A DNA stretch of 64,000 nucleotides from contig KN834753.1 of assembly GCA_000827265.1 (NCBI GenBank), positions 960,686 through 1,024,685 of the forward strand, in the 5' to 3' direction. The position numbers were made by a program, and so were the translations under genes. How positions within the stretch are numbered: position 1 is the stretch's first letter; each line of letters opens with the position of its first letter. Below the pieces are notes generated by a model, which did not search any database, was not told where the DNA came from, and saw nothing but the letters and a program-made list of their open reading frames with translations. This DNA comes from Collybiopsis luxurians FD-317 M1. Taxonomy: Eukaryota > Basidiomycota > Agaricomycetes > Agaricales > Omphalotaceae. This document shows, in pieces, positions 10,912 to 22,927 of the stretch.

Positions 10912-12363
10912 ATGACCAGCTTGGACCCCCAGTTTTGTCGCTGGGGTTTTATTTGTACTAGGTCCTTTCTCTCTGGCCAAGAACTCTTCCAACACGTCGT
11001 CAAGGATCATGTACGCACAACGAATTCTGTTAATCATGATGAGATACCCGTACTTTTAAGGGTAACTGAAGGGTTAGGTTCCAGCTATCAAACGGAGCAT
11101 TTCATGTCGAGGAGTGAAAGCAAGTCGCAGGAATCAAAAGACGCTAGTCAGGGTAAGTTTCCGCTTTCATAGATCGGAATGTCTGATGAAGCTGACTGCC
11201 CAGATTCCAATTATTCTGGCCCAGAAGCTTCTCTTCCCTCTCCTCCCATGTCTACATCGTCTCGCCCTCGTAAAGTCAGCCGTGACAACAGAGACAAGGA
11301 CTCAATATTCTCTCGGTCCTACTCATCCGAAAGCCGAGGCCAATCTCCTTCACCCAGTCTTTATCTCTCCGACGACGATACGCCTATTCACCCCCCGAAC
11401 ATATTTCTCTCTGAGGCCATCGCCAGTCCGAGGTTTGCATCTCTTGATGCGTCATCTGGCTCGCCTAGACCAGGATCCATACCTCCTTCTCCTACTTTCT
11501 CAGATATCATCGCCTGTAGCACGCAGAAAGGACCCCAATCATCATTCCAAAGAAATCAACTTTTAGCCCCTTCAGCCTCTCGAGACTCGACTTCATCCTC
11601 AGAGTCTTGTGCAATAGTAGCTGCACAACTGACACCACTAAACGGGGCAGACGATGTACACAATGAGGTCAACGATTCAGGTCTAGCCGGAGCATCAGCT
11701 CCGGTAGGTTCAAACGATGGCAATCTCTATATTGGCGAGCTCAAACCGAATGCGAATAAATTCAAAGCTACATTACAGATGCCCACCACTCAACGGCAGG
11801 GTGTATACTCTAATCCACCACCGAATTATGGTAGCATAATCATACGGCAACCAGCTTCCTCTGCACAAAATCTGCCTTCTGTTCAACAGTCAGTGTCCTC
11901 AAGGCCGGTTTCTCTTGAAATGCATCCCCGAAGGCAGTCATGGTATGCCCCAATATCCCGGAAAAGGTCGCGCGGTGGTGGCATTTCTCCTTCGGTTTCC
12001 CCGTCCGATTCCCCTGCGGTCTCTCCTGTTGGTTCTTCTTTTGGTAGACAGACCGAAAAGTTGAGAGCTCGTGACGATTTTCCGTCGCAGAAAACATCCC
12101 ATGAGATACATGACAATCGTTCGAACCGCTCTCCCCATCTTAAGCGTCTCAAACTGGAAACCTCCAAGACTCGGCGTAGGCCGCCGAGAGAGCAAGAATC
12201 TCCTCAGGACAACATTGATGTGTCTTCAATGGATACTTCTGGAAGATATACCTTACTGCCAGCTCAGCCGCAGACAGTATCAGCACCAGAGCCCTACCTG
12301 CCGCAGTCACGGTATGACATGTACGACTATCCAGTGCTGAGTCAAGCACCTTATGATGGCTAG
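10912..12363 (+). CDS. Protein with one atypical C2H2 zinc finger and a long Ser/Pro-rich tail
   Basis: The first exon (10912-11152) codes for a single finger with spacing C-x5-C-x12-H-x4-H (CRWGFIC...FQHVVKDH). The wide Cys gap and Trp after the first Cys resemble the first finger of GLI/ZIC-type proteins. A 51-base intron (11153-11203, GTAAGT, branch GCTGAC, CCCAG) joins in frame to a long second exon rich in Ser, Pro and Arg (SPSVSPSDSPAVSPVGSS, KRLKLETSKTRRRPPRE) that ends at TAG 12361-12363. The basic patch could be a nuclear signal. It is probably a nuclear regulator, but one finger may not be enough to bind DNA. The 5' end is uncertain: an upstream exon is possible, since the finger begins only a few residues after the Met. 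Confidence 0.65.
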
Positions 12364-12597
12364 CTGTAGAACTAGATGCAGAGCCCAGGTGTTTTCCGAC
12401 ATAATGCTTCATCTTTCACTTGCATCCTCGCATCTTACATGCTTTACTGTACTTCATTTCCTATTGTCACCCTCGATGTGCACACTCTGGTATTCACCTG
12501 CAATAGTCGTAATTGGGCCGGGCTGTGGGACTGCTGTGAGTAAGTTCGCCAACCTCATACAATCGGTTTTACCAAGAGTAAGCTGTCCAACGCGACG

Positions 12598-13442
12598 ATG
12601 ACTAAAAAAAGGGTGCATATCGAACCTGTTCAATCAAGGTACTCGTCTGTTAAAAATTCTCCCTCGCACCGTTCTCTAGCACGTTGCAAGATCGCGAACG
12701 GGAACCCCAGTACCGGTGTGCTCAAAAAAGATGCTGACCCCGTTGATACCACTGGCGGTCGGAGTTTAGAGTATATCACAAGGAATCAGGTATCTTGCTT
12801 GGCCGTGGAGAAGCCGCAGAATTTGATGATTTCATTTCGAAGTCCAGGACTTGTAAACATTCTCGTATCTTGTGCGTGTCCGTGCTTGAGCTAGAAGATC
12901 ATCGAGAATGCAAAGTGAACTTGGAGTTACAATGCGCAAAATAGCATTTAACTTGCCCAAGAACCACTCTTGCTCGAGAGCACCTGACTCACTATTCTGA
13001 TTGCCAGAACGAGGCTAAAGGGCGACAGCCAAACCCCTCATCAACGGTAGCGAGAAGTCGATTTTGATATCGAGTTTCTGAATGACAATCATCCTGCTGA
13101 TCCCGGTACCGCCGCTATTCCGACGGTCAACCCGACTTCCGTCCCTTTTAGGCGCTGCAGGATTCTTCAGGTGTATGTAAATTCGTCGGAGGTAATTAAT
13201 AAAGGGACCATCTTGTTAACGGAAAATAGACTCCGAAGAGTTATCCAGAACGACGAACAATCACTGTACCTGTGAAATTAATTAATGAAGCACTTCACTT
13301 CCTTATGGGACGCGTCGAAGACCAACCAATGATACTGCTCTACCGTGGAAACGCCACAGATCCTCCTCAGCATCTTCTGAGTCTTGATCGAGGCGAGGCT
13401 GTTGATAAGTGTACTATTCTCGGCATTGACGGGAGGATGTGA
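12598..13442 (+). CDS. Uncharacterised multi-exon gene
   Basis: The best-supported part is the 3' end. An exon at 13051-13170 (EVDFDIEFLNDNHPADPG...) ends CAG at a GTGTATGT donor, and a 59-base intron (13171-13229) ends AAATAG. The last exon, 13230-13442 (TPKSYPERRTITVPVKLINE... to DGRM), is open and protein-like. Upstream, a frame starting MTKKRVHIEPVQSRYSS at 12598 and another containing GRGEAAEFDDFISKSRTC probably supply the 5' exons, but I could not fix their junctions. No family is recognised. The reading frame and splice signals argue for a real gene; the 5' limit is a guess. Confidence 0.35.
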
Positions 13443-14254
13443 ACTTCTAATCAATGCTAGTCATATCTTGCCTAAGAGTGACGAAACGGATTTACCACAC
13501 CCTAAACAAGTCAGTTATCAACTCTCTCTTTGGACATTCGTCATAGCTGTTTCCGAAACCGTCATAGATTGGATTACAGTATCATCGTCAACAAAGCGTG
13601 GAACTTGGAAAGCGAACGTGGTCAACACGTGATCGTTTTCATTACGCATTTAAATTTTTATTTTACCCTGACTCGAGGTAAACCTTGTTTTTGAACTCTT
13701 ACAGCTTATCCTTTGAGAGACCAGAATCTCGGATCCCTAATTAGATATTTACTCAGGTATCGCAGCAGGGAAGCTTGCTATTACTGTATCTTCCAACGCA
13801 GACACGCCACTTCGATCATGATCGAGCCATCCTGTTAACCCAAGTGGAACTCGAGTTTGGCAATTACCGATAGGATATATCTCAATCTATGTGACTTCTT
13901 GGACACACAATGACTCTGAATCCCGGAGTCGCACATCTCAAGGTCTGCGGTGGTAGGGCAAAAACTCCGACCTCATGGCCACATCTGTTGGACTTTCGCG
14001 GTTTTGACCTCGTTGTAAATTCGAATATAAACGGCCCTTTTGGACGCATTCCCACCTCCATTACTTTCCTCTTCTTCAGGCTCACTTAAAGTACTGCCAG
14101 ACAAGGCATGGACCGCATCGTCAACTTCAACGCAATTTTGTTCCCCTCTGATGGTGCCCCCGCTCTGTCTTACAGCTATCGGTTCTCCTAATCTTTAATA
14201 CAGGCCGTCCTCCGAGTATTGTACAGCTCATGACAAGGTTAGTGTGTTTCTGAG
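13443..14254. other. Intergenic, nothing recognised
   Basis: Open frames on both strands are short and unlike proteins. The right end, just before 14255, is presumably the promoter of the next forward gene. Confidence 0.4.
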
Positions 14255-14863
14255 ATGGCCGCAGGCTCAAATATCGAGACATTCCCTCGCAGTCCAATGT
14301 TGCCAGGCCAGCACCAGCACACCTCTTACGCTTCTCTGCCCTCTCGTATGCCTCATCCCGAAGTCCATATGGATTATGTAGGCGAACCCTTTTTTCAATG
14401 CTGTTAACCCTGTTTGCTGTAATCCTGCCTCGTTTACAGATTGCCGAAAATCTTGGCCCCCGAGCTTGGAGATATCAGGTACTAATTTAATTTCAGGTCT
14501 TCATTTGAGATGATGCGCTGACTGTTTACGTTTTTCCAACAGCTTGTTGAGGCGCTAGATTTCATGAATCGCAAGTTTACCTGTCCCTACATTATCTTCT
14601 ACCCTGTCGTCTCCCGGGATGGGATGCCGTTCCCAGTGAACAAAACAATACGCGACATTCAAGGTCGAGGATACCGCGAAGCTACTGCTTGGCGAGGCAA
14701 TGTCATTGTTGCAAAGTACCGAGGAGACAGTCCTTTCTCGTCAATGATTGATGCGTCCATGGCCGATTTTCCCATTTTGAAAAATTATCTACTTACTCAT
14801 GGATGTCCCCAGGTGCGTTCGATGTCAGTCTGTTCATGTTCAACACTTACAATGACCCAGTGA
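14255..14863 (+). CDS. Small uncharacterised protein, basidiomycete-type
   Basis: Exon 1 (MAAGSNIETFPRSPMLPGQH... ending PEVHMDY) is followed by a short exon (IAENLGPRAWRYQ) and a main exon with a compact, well-ordered sequence: LVEALDFMNRKFTCPYIIFY, PVVSRDGMPFPVNKTIRDIQ, AWRGNVIVAKYRG and SSMIDASMADFPILKNYLL. The last intron (GTGCGT...GACCCAG) is 48 bases and in frame, and its acceptor is directly followed by TGA, so spliced and unspliced forms end at the same stop. The style of the domain is familiar from predicted agaricomycete proteins, but I cannot assign a function. No signal peptide or membrane segment is visible. Confidence 0.7.
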
Positions 14864-14979
14864 TATCAAACTCTTTGGAAGTTCTGGTGTTCTGCTTGCA
14901 CTGTATTTAACCATGGACACAAGTTTTGTACAAATAAGATTCCTGGAAGCACATAATTTACACAGCGGTGTTGGATGTA

Positions 14980-16100
14980 TTATAGGTCCTCATGGACTGT
15001 CTCCTGTGTCTGCTTTATGTTATCTTTCTCTGTCCTCTTTTGACTGCCTTTATCTTTCTTGTTCTTTGCGGGTTTGCAGTGCTCTGGTATCGGACTGGCT
15101 GGATCAATTGGTCGATGTGAGACCCTGCCTACCTTCTTGTAGTCTTTATGATTTGCATAAAATTCCTTCCAGTGTTGCACACTCTGCAGATGTGATGGTA
15201 TGAGTATTCTGGAAGGATAAGTCAAGTTGTCACCAACCTGAAGTTCCTGCTCACTAAGCCCTCTTAAATCGTGTGTTTTATGTGTCTGGAAACAGCCGGT
15301 CCCGAAAGCTCGCGCGGCATCTATGCCAGCACTGACATGCTGATCAGACGTGACGAGGAAGTGACGAAAAAGTACCTACAAGTGATGATAAGAACCTCCG
15401 GGTTGATACGCTTTCCCCTTTGTAACATCATAAACATCTCCGTCAATCTGAGCCAGATGCGAAGGTTAAGTACAAGGGTATGGGACAAAGCTGTCGAAAC
15501 TTACAGCAAGAAGGATTGGAATACCTGGGACGGACCCATCGTGTTTGGCCAGCGTTGACTCCGAGAATAGTCGCTCGTCAGTCTGTACCAAAGGTGATTG
15601 AAGTCAGCTGGAGCAAGAAGACCTAAAGACAACAGTACACACTGGAATCAATGTCTTGAGTTGCGCCATCTTATCTTGATAGTTCCACGTATAGCTTCCG
15701 GTAAACAGTTTACCAGTCAACGCGCCGAATATTATGAGGTAGAGAAAGAATTTCAATAATCCTTTAAGGCCCACTTCTTCCGGTTCTGTTGGGTCCTTTT
15801 CTTCAGGACCAACTTCCTCCCCACGGGCAATCTTTTCTTTGCGGATCTTCTGACGTTCCAACCACTCATTATGAAGTTTTTCTTGTTTATCCCGATATGC
15901 TTTATAACTTGGAAGTAGAAAATATGTTGGAAAGTGAGACATCAGAAGCACAAATTCACGCACGCAAGGAAAGGCTTGTTAGCCGCTTTGTCTGCCACCA
16001 TTCGATTGGGAATGGAAGGGTCTGGAATTTTGGGAGTACCCTCGGGCTCACGATAGCGCTCTGGTTCTTCGCCGGTGACCGAGGTCTTGAACCATGACAT
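14980..16100 (-). CDS. Membrane-associated cytochrome b5-like protein (MAPR/PGRMC family)
   Basis: The start is ATG 16098-16100 (MSWFKTSVTGEEPERYRE). A long charged helix (YKAYRDKQEKLHNEWLERQK) leads to one membrane segment (LKFFLYLIIFGALTGKLF). The cytochrome b5 fold follows: RLFSEST, PILLAIDGDVYDVTKGKAYQ, PGGSYHHL, SAGIDAARAFGTGCF, LRGLSEQELQSVQHWKEFYA, NHKDYKKVGRV and HRPIDPASPIPEHCKPAKNK, then a polar tail. This order is that of the MAPR family (Dap1, PGRMC, neudesin), heme-binding proteins of the ER that support cytochrome P450 and sterol metabolism. The N-terminal helix plus anchor before the heme domain is a fungal arrangement. At least four introns are present. It may help P450 enzymes, but no P450 gene is nearby. 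Confidence 0.88.
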
Positions 16101-16273
16101 GGTGGACAGAGACGAAGACGCGACGTGTCTTTTGCGGCCGCGGGACGCCGAAAACCCGGATTCAAATTGCACGTGGACGAGAGCGTCAGCTTTGACCGTC
16201 GGTGCCTTAGAGTTCCGATACCACTTCGAACGCAGAACTGTATGATATCTATAGATAATATACGCTGGCATCT

Positions 16274-18011
16274 CTATAGCTGGTGGGCTACTACTTGTCC
16301 GACTTCACCAGCCCATTTATGTCTATTACTTCCATCCGGCCGCTTTCCTATAACAATCTTTTCTGGAACCTCATACAGTACCTCAGCTCCAGCATTCTCC
16401 AAACACTTCTCAATAGACCAGCTATCATTTCGGTCGTCCAGAAATAAGATAGATAGCTTAGAAATGATCATTATAAGGCGCGCGCTAGCTTTGTCACCTG
16501 TCAGTGGAAATACGTGGTAGTCGGAGAAGGATGTGTGAGCAGATCTGACTGTAATGAAGATCAACATGAGCAATCAGTTAGGGACGACACTTAATCCCGA
16601 AAACTCACCAAGTGACACGAGCTTCGCATCCGACCCCCACCCTTTAACAACTCCTTGCAGCCGCTCGAAGTGGGTTCTCCAAAGAGAGAAAGCTTCGGAG
16701 TTCATGACTAGTAAGCGCGGAACATTGGCAGGTCCGATAACGTCATGTTCAGAAGTTCCATTCAGCCGAGCGTCAACAAGAGTAGCATTATCATCCGCAA
16801 TCCCAATTCTGGAAAATGGTGTAGGGCCTGGAGAGGGAAGAGGTTCTAACCAAGGATCGAGTATAAGAGTATCTCGGACGGGCAACCGAGGGTAAGGTGT
16901 GCCGTCAGGATGTAATGGGGTCTCGGAGGATAAGATTAACAACTAAGAAATTACACGTAAGCTTTACGACGAGGAACGCAAGAAAACTTGTGTATACCAT
17001 AGTGCATCCGCCGAAAGAGTGTCCTGCCAGACAAATGTTTTCTACGTTTATGGGCGCGTTAGACCAGGTCTCATTAAACGTATTTCCATCATGGACAAAA
17101 TGGATGGAACCAAAATTGTCATACTGGTTCGATCCAGACACTAGCTTTGCGAATGCTGCATATGCGGTATATATCTCGTGTTGGCGAAAAGCTAATTGAT
17201 CGACGCGTAGCGGAAGAACGTCAGATGGTTTTTCAACCCATCTGTGTTCTGAGTGAGCTAGAAATCCGCGTTCATGCGAGCAACCACGAACCGAACTTCA
17301 TTCTCCCTGACATACAGCATGGTCCTTTTCTTGCCCTTGTAAGACGTAAGACACACAGGGGATGTCCCGTCTCGATGTTGCATAATTAGCACTACTTTTC
17401 CCGAGGAAGCCAGGTTCATACATAGTTGGCTATAGGCTACCGAACTTCCCCCTAGTCCATGAGAGAATATTACGAGTGGCCACTTCTCCTCTCCTGGTGG
17501 ATGCAGCAGGGGTGCACCTTCATAGACAGGAATCTACAGAAAAATCTCAACTGAGAAACGTGGATAAGCCTCGACTGACACGTACTTTGATGAACTGGCC
17601 ATAGAGATATATAAAAGGAGCCAAGATTAACCAAGTCACCAAACGGGACACCCCTGAAGGAATTGAGCTTAACATCCAAGAAAAGTACGAAATATGATTA
17701 CCTGCGAAATGCTTGAATCCAGCTATTTCATCCTTTAAAGATCTACAATTCGGATGAGTGTTAAGCAAGGAAATAGTCGAGTGACCTGGCACACACCCAG
17801 CTAGCCAGCGAAGTCCTTTCTTATATTTCGTATTTTGCTTCGGAATGTCAGTAGGATAAAATAGTGTAAAGGCAACCTCTTCCAACCTCAGGCCAGCCTC
17901 CTCTTGACCTGGGATGTGAGCATTGCCAACGACTATTGGCTTTTTGATTGGAATTACACAATGAGCGGCGCCGACCGAGTAGAGACCATGGGGATCCTTA
18001 AGAAAGGGCAT
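16274..18011 (-). CDS. Platelet-activating-factor acetylhydrolase-like serine esterase
   Basis: An alpha/beta-hydrolase of the PAF-AH family (hydrolyses short or oxidised acyl groups from phospholipids). The N-terminus (DPHGLYSVGAAHCVIPIKKP, VAFTLFYPTD) is followed by a hydrophobic stretch (SRLVTWLILAPFIYLYGQF), the oxyanion-region motif FSHGLGGSSVAYS, the nucleophile elbow GHSFGG (Ser), the Asp in TLILDPWLEPLPSP and the His in RSAHTSFSD. All three catalytic residues sit in the order and context seen in human plasma PAF-AH. The C-terminus is IGKRPDGSNRHKWAGEVG, ending at 16274. Several short introns interrupt it. There is no clear cleavable signal peptide, so a cytosolic or membrane-associated location is likely. 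It runs in tandem with the beta-mannosidase gene (118 bases between their ends), but no shared function is evident. Confidence 0.88.
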
Positions 18012-18128
18012 TACCGGGAACGATCATGTTGGACGCCCATGTAAGAACATTTACGGAGGGAAGGAGATACTCCGGTCCGGTGGCAGTAGAATCACATTTC
18101 AGCTTAAACGAATCTGTAATGATACCTT

Positions 18129-21100
18129 CTACGACGCTTCACTAGCCTTTTCTTTCCCTAAGTAAGACACCTGTATCTTTCTGCCTTGTAGACCCTGTAC
18201 AGTCACAACCTGCTTGTCGCCAGGCATGAGATCCAACGCATTCTCGCTCCATTTCACATCCTGCCCATCTCCACTTACGCTAAGCACAACACATTTAGCC
18301 GGCTTCTCAACCTCAAGAGAAACCGTATATCCATCATCCCCTATGCTAATTTTTAAGCCAGGATCGACGATATCCACAAAACGATAAGGCTGAGGCCAAT
18401 CGGCGAATCGCGCTAGCACTCTTCCATTCTCGGGATCTAGCAAGCGCGCTCCAACAACAACGGAACATGTCGTAGTCCATTCTGCGTACCCAGTGGGAGG
18501 GGTGATATTGGTTTTCGGAGGACCTAGACAAGGGATTGAAAGCAGTTCTGTAGTTTGGTTAGGAAGCAGTTGAACGGCATGAGTCTCTTTATGGTTCCAA
18601 GCTGACCCTAGGTCGACAAAATGCAGTTCCAGATTTACCGAACGCGCAGAAAGCGACCCATTTACTGCCCATATATCGAGGTGAGCTTCTCGAGATTGGA
18701 AGGCGCCGAATTCGTAGAACTAAGATAATAAATCAGCCTTTTTTCGAAGTTAAGGGACAAAATAGAAAAACCTGACGAGGCCTATCATTGGGCCTGTTCT
18801 TTCTAACCTATAACCAGGCTTAGTCTAATATTCATTGAGAATGAAGAAGGGTCGACACACCGTACGCGTTACTTCCACTGCAAAAGTCGCCAAATGGCGC
18901 GCAATGGTGAAATATACCGGCTTGGGCCGGAGCTGAGAAAGATTACATCTGGGCCAGCAGAATGTAAGCAGCAAAACTTACAAAATAATCAGCAATTGCC
19001 CAAGAAGTCACAGGCCAACAATCGTTCAGCTGCCAAACGAGAATGCCACCAGTCTACTCGAAAGTATCTGAGTCCTGTCTGAGAAGCGCGATAAAATCAA
19101 AGAACACGAACATATTGTTTGCCCTTTCCACCCCACTTACGCCGCCATGATTGATACGCAAAACCCACAGCTTCTGATTGCATGAGCTGGGTGTTGAATA
19201 CAGCACTACAACCACTTAAGTGTCGACAAAATGGTGGCGAAGCATAAGTACTCGCGTCTCAAGGTCTTCAGTAATCCTGAAGTTATCATTCATCGCTATA
19301 GCAAACCGTCTTTCGAAGGCGCCTGCTCGTGAATGTTGTGCCATGAGCTTGGATTGTGCATGCCACTCTTTCGCGTCCGCGTCTTGCATCCAGTAGGCAA
19401 TAGTCTTCATACACGGCATTGATGGCATGCCAAATTCACTGCGCAGAAGAGCACACATCAAAATATCGCTTGAGAGAGTCAAGGTGGTGCATACCTAACA
19501 AATCGCCCTCCCAGGGAGTCATAACTCTGATACGGGAGTTCCTTCCCGCCCCAGACGTTCCAACAGTGAACATCGCCGACCGTTGGATCTGCAGTATCCC
19601 ATCCTTTTCCTCCATAAGGTGACCCCCGGTGGTAAGGGATAACCGGTTCTGTCAATAATTCAACTACAGACGGTAAAATATCCTCATAAATCTTGATAGC
19701 AGGAAAATCCTTGACATCTGAGTACACAAGAGCGAAGGTTAACTTGAATTGCACAGTCATTTAAATTCGCCTACACACCTCCCCACTGCAGTACCATCTG
19801 GTAGTCTTCATTGTTCCCACAGAAAAGGGCTATAGCAGGATGATGTCTTAGACGCTTGACGTTCTGTTCAGCCTCTTTGCGCACAGAAGCGACAAACGAA
19901 TCGTGAGCAGGATAGACTCCACAAGCAAACTGAAAGTCTTGCCAAACGAGCAGACCGAGTTCTGAACAATGAGATCAGACAACACGTTCGAACGAATTCA
20001 CTGGCATACCATCACAAGTGTCGTAGAAGATGTCTGGTTCGTAGATGCCGCCTCCCCAAAGACGTACCATGTTCTGATTCCCGTCTCTGAGAAGCTCCAA
20101 CCAACCCCGATATCTTCCAGGCTCAACCGTAGTGAGAAAGTTGTCAGCAGGAATCCAGTTTGAGCCTTGCAATGACGCATTACGAACCACAACAAGACGA
20201 TGTAAGGTGAACACACCTCCCATGAACATTCGAACTCCATTTATTTCGAAAAGAAATGTAGTTCCAGTACCATATTGATCTGATTCTTCCAGGTTTTCTT
20301 GAATAAGCTTCACACTGCGAAATCCAATACGCAGAGCTTTAGAGTCCAAAACAATGCCATCCTAAGCACCAGCGGTCAGTCACAAAGTATACCAAAAAAC
20401 AAAGGAAGCTAACCTTGCCCAGTACAGATAGCTCTACTTTGTACAGATTCTGTTCTCCATATCCGACGGGCCACCACAGCAGCACCTCGCCTGCGTTAAA
20501 GGTCCAGTGAACGAGGGTTGAACTGGGGATGACTTCTTGAACAAGGATATTTGCAGTCTTAATGATATGCTCTTGTTCATCTTGAAGGACGACCTCTAGC
20601 TTCCTAACAGCGCTCAAATCGCCTTTGAAACTCACGTCAACCTTGAGAGAGCAGGAAAGATCATCATCGACGAATGCACTAGTGGCCATGTCATCAATGC
20701 AGACACTGTAGGTAGTCAATATAACAGGTCGATATATTCCGCAAGTCATCAGCTCCGGTCCCTGTAGAAAGCGAGATCAAGAACGACAGAGAATAAACAT
20801 TGACCCACTGACCCAATCCCAACTGAGGATAGATAGATCAGAAAGTGTAGAAACAAACAAGGGCGTCAATTCACCGCCAATCGTACTGAGCCTTTCTCAA
20901 GTACACTCTGCTGGGATCTCCCAAGTTCGTAGAACCAGCACGAACGCGTCCAAACAACGCTTCCTGTTCCTTTGCGTACCGGGCAGCAGATTTAAAGTGT
21001 AGTAAGAGCGTGTTTGTGGGCTCGAGGGAAGACGGATCAAGCTCAGCGTAGTGAGTTTGAAACATATTATCAGTGGAGAGGATTTGAGCACCGTTCTGAG

Positions 21101-21593
21101 AGGAGATTCAAGTCGAGGTAGATAATCGATCTCGAAACTCACTAGATAGATATCGCAAAGCGTATCGAGTCCCTGAAACTCAAACAGAGCCTTTTGACCT
21201 GCATCGCGAGAATCATAGGTAAAAGTGCATTTGTACAACCATTCGACGTTTCCTATCCCTGGTTGATCCAAGTCAAATCTATTGATCAAGGTTGAAGAAA
21301 ACACTCTGACATTGAATGGCGTGTTCGTTAAAGCCAACATATGGGTCTGGGATTAAACCATACGATATTAGCTCTACATGAATTTCAGAAGGGACCTTGA
21401 GCGCGGGTCTCCACCCAGCAGTAGAATCTTGGTCCTTGATATCGATTTCTTGAGCTGCAATTTCATCAAGGACGCAACCGATAGACGGATTTCTTTGTTT
21501 CCAGGACCAGGATTCATCGAGGACTAATCTGCGAACGCTGGTCATTTGGAGAGGATATTGTGTTAAGGTGGGAACGTGAACTAGGACCGCCAT
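18129..21593 (-). CDS. Beta-mannosidase, glycoside hydrolase family 2 (intracellular type B)
   Basis: Hydrolyses terminal beta-1,4-mannose from mannan oligosaccharides and N-glycan remnants. The order is: N-terminal sandwich (VRRLVLDESWSWKQRN, YKCTFTYDSRDAGQKALFEF, GLDTLCDIYL), RKAQYDWRWDWGP, sandwich (LLWWPVGYGEQNLYKVEL), then the barrel with FEINGVRMFMGGSNWIPAD, LLRDGNQNMVRLWGGGIYEP, GLLVWQDFQFACG, the acid/base Glu in FCGNNED, and the nucleophile Glu in RFVSEFGMPSMP. GILVWQLNDCWPVTSWA follows, then C-terminal sandwich domains ending at 18129. No signal peptide is seen, which fits the fungal type B enzymes. The start is taken as Met 21593 (MAVLVHVPTLTQYPLQ); an in-frame Met at 21623 would overlap the RNase Z coding sequence further. 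Confidence 0.92.
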
Positions 21594-22880
21594 GTCCAAA
21601 CTTTCAAGCAGCAGACCTGCCATTCACTCGAGCCCCATTACTCTGACCTTTCTCGGAACTGCTTCAGCTACGCCTTCCTCGACGCGAAATCATTCTTCTC
21701 TGGCCGTCAAATATGGCGATGGCGGGAATTTCCTTCTTTTTGACTGCGGTGAGGCCACGCAGCATCAAATCCAGAAAAGCACAGTAAAAATGGGCAAGAT
21801 CAAAAAAGTGTTCATTACTCATACCCATGGTCTGTTCCTGCACTTTAATCTACGACTTTGACTGACTCGGATATAGGCGATCACATATTTGGGCTGATAC
21901 CTTTATTAGCTGGTTGTCTGAATGGGAACGGAGGTGTAGCCAATGGCGGAGAAGATCCTAGAGAAAATATCAACTTGGATGAACCAGTGCGTAGCTAGTT
22001 CGTGAACACCCTCAGCTCAGCCCTGATATATTTGCAGCCTTTTGAGATCTATGGACCTTTGGGTACCCGAGCATATGTTAGAAGCACTCTCACATACACC
22101 CATACCCTGCTTTCTCGACCTTACGTTGTGCATGAGTTACGCTTTCCTTCCGATCCTGAATCTGGGGACTATACAGCGCTTTTGCGCCATCGTTCAGAAT
22201 TGCCTTCCGGCAAGAATATACCTCAGATCAACGGTGTATGGTTAGACATATACAAGGATAACATTATCTCAGTTTCCGCGGCTCCCATCTTCCATTCCGT
22301 CCCTTGCGTGGGATATACTATCACTGAGGCGCCTGTTCCTGGCAAGATTGATCCTAAAAAATACATTCCTGACATAAAACGTACTAATACACCCTTGTCC
22401 GTCATGCGTCAACTACAGGCTGGCGAATCTGTTCAGTTGTCAGACGGAACACTTTTGCGAGGCCCTCAGCCTCGTACCGGACGCAAGCTTGTTATACTTG
22501 GAGATACTTACGATCCTTCGCCGATAATACCCCTTGCACAAGCTGCAGACCTGCTGGTCCACGAAGCAACGAATGCCCATCTTCCCGGAATTGCTCTAAA
22601 CACACGTAACGACGATACATTCGAAAGCGTTCAGAAGACGGCAATGGAACGTGGACACTCTACACCGCAGATGGCTGGAGCTTTTGCGAAACGAGTGGGT
22701 GCTACATCCCTTATTCTAAATCATTTCTCTGCGAGGTATCCAGGGAACGATGATGTAGACCCAGAAGCAAAAATAATCATGGATGCGATTGGTGATTTGG
22801 CAGCGGCTGAATTTGGGAAGGCAGTGGTTTGCGCTAGGGATCTGATGAGTGTCAATGTCGGCTTTCGAGCAATAGATTAA
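21592..22880 (+). CDS. Ribonuclease Z, short form (tRNA 3'-end endonuclease)
   Basis: Cuts the 3' trailer from precursor tRNAs. The metallo-beta-lactamase fold is clear: TLTFLGTASATPSSTRNHSS, FLLFDCGEATQHQIQ, then THTHGDH (the zinc-binding HxHxDH) built across the first intron, whose donor splits the Gly codon, followed by IFGLIPLLAG. Later come PFEIYGPLGTRAYVRSTL, PVPGKIDPKKY, KLVILGDTYD (metal Asp), LLVHEATNA (the HEAT motif), RGHSTPQMAG and LILNHFSARY (the last metal His). The size is close to the short ELAC1-like class, unusual to see in fungi, most of which I know for a long Trz1; whether a long form exists elsewhere cannot be told. The ATG shares two bases with the divergent beta-mannosidase ATG. 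Confidence 0.92.
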
Positions 22881-22927
22881 GAACAAGTACTCAGATTAAG
22901 TCTGAATGGGAAATATCGTACTTTGAA

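Noticed and set aside
14255..22880. A metabolic gene cluster (esterase, beta-mannosidase, cytochrome b5-like)
   Set aside because: The genes belong to unrelated pathways, with RNase Z and THOC7 among them; no synthase, P450 or transporter core is present.
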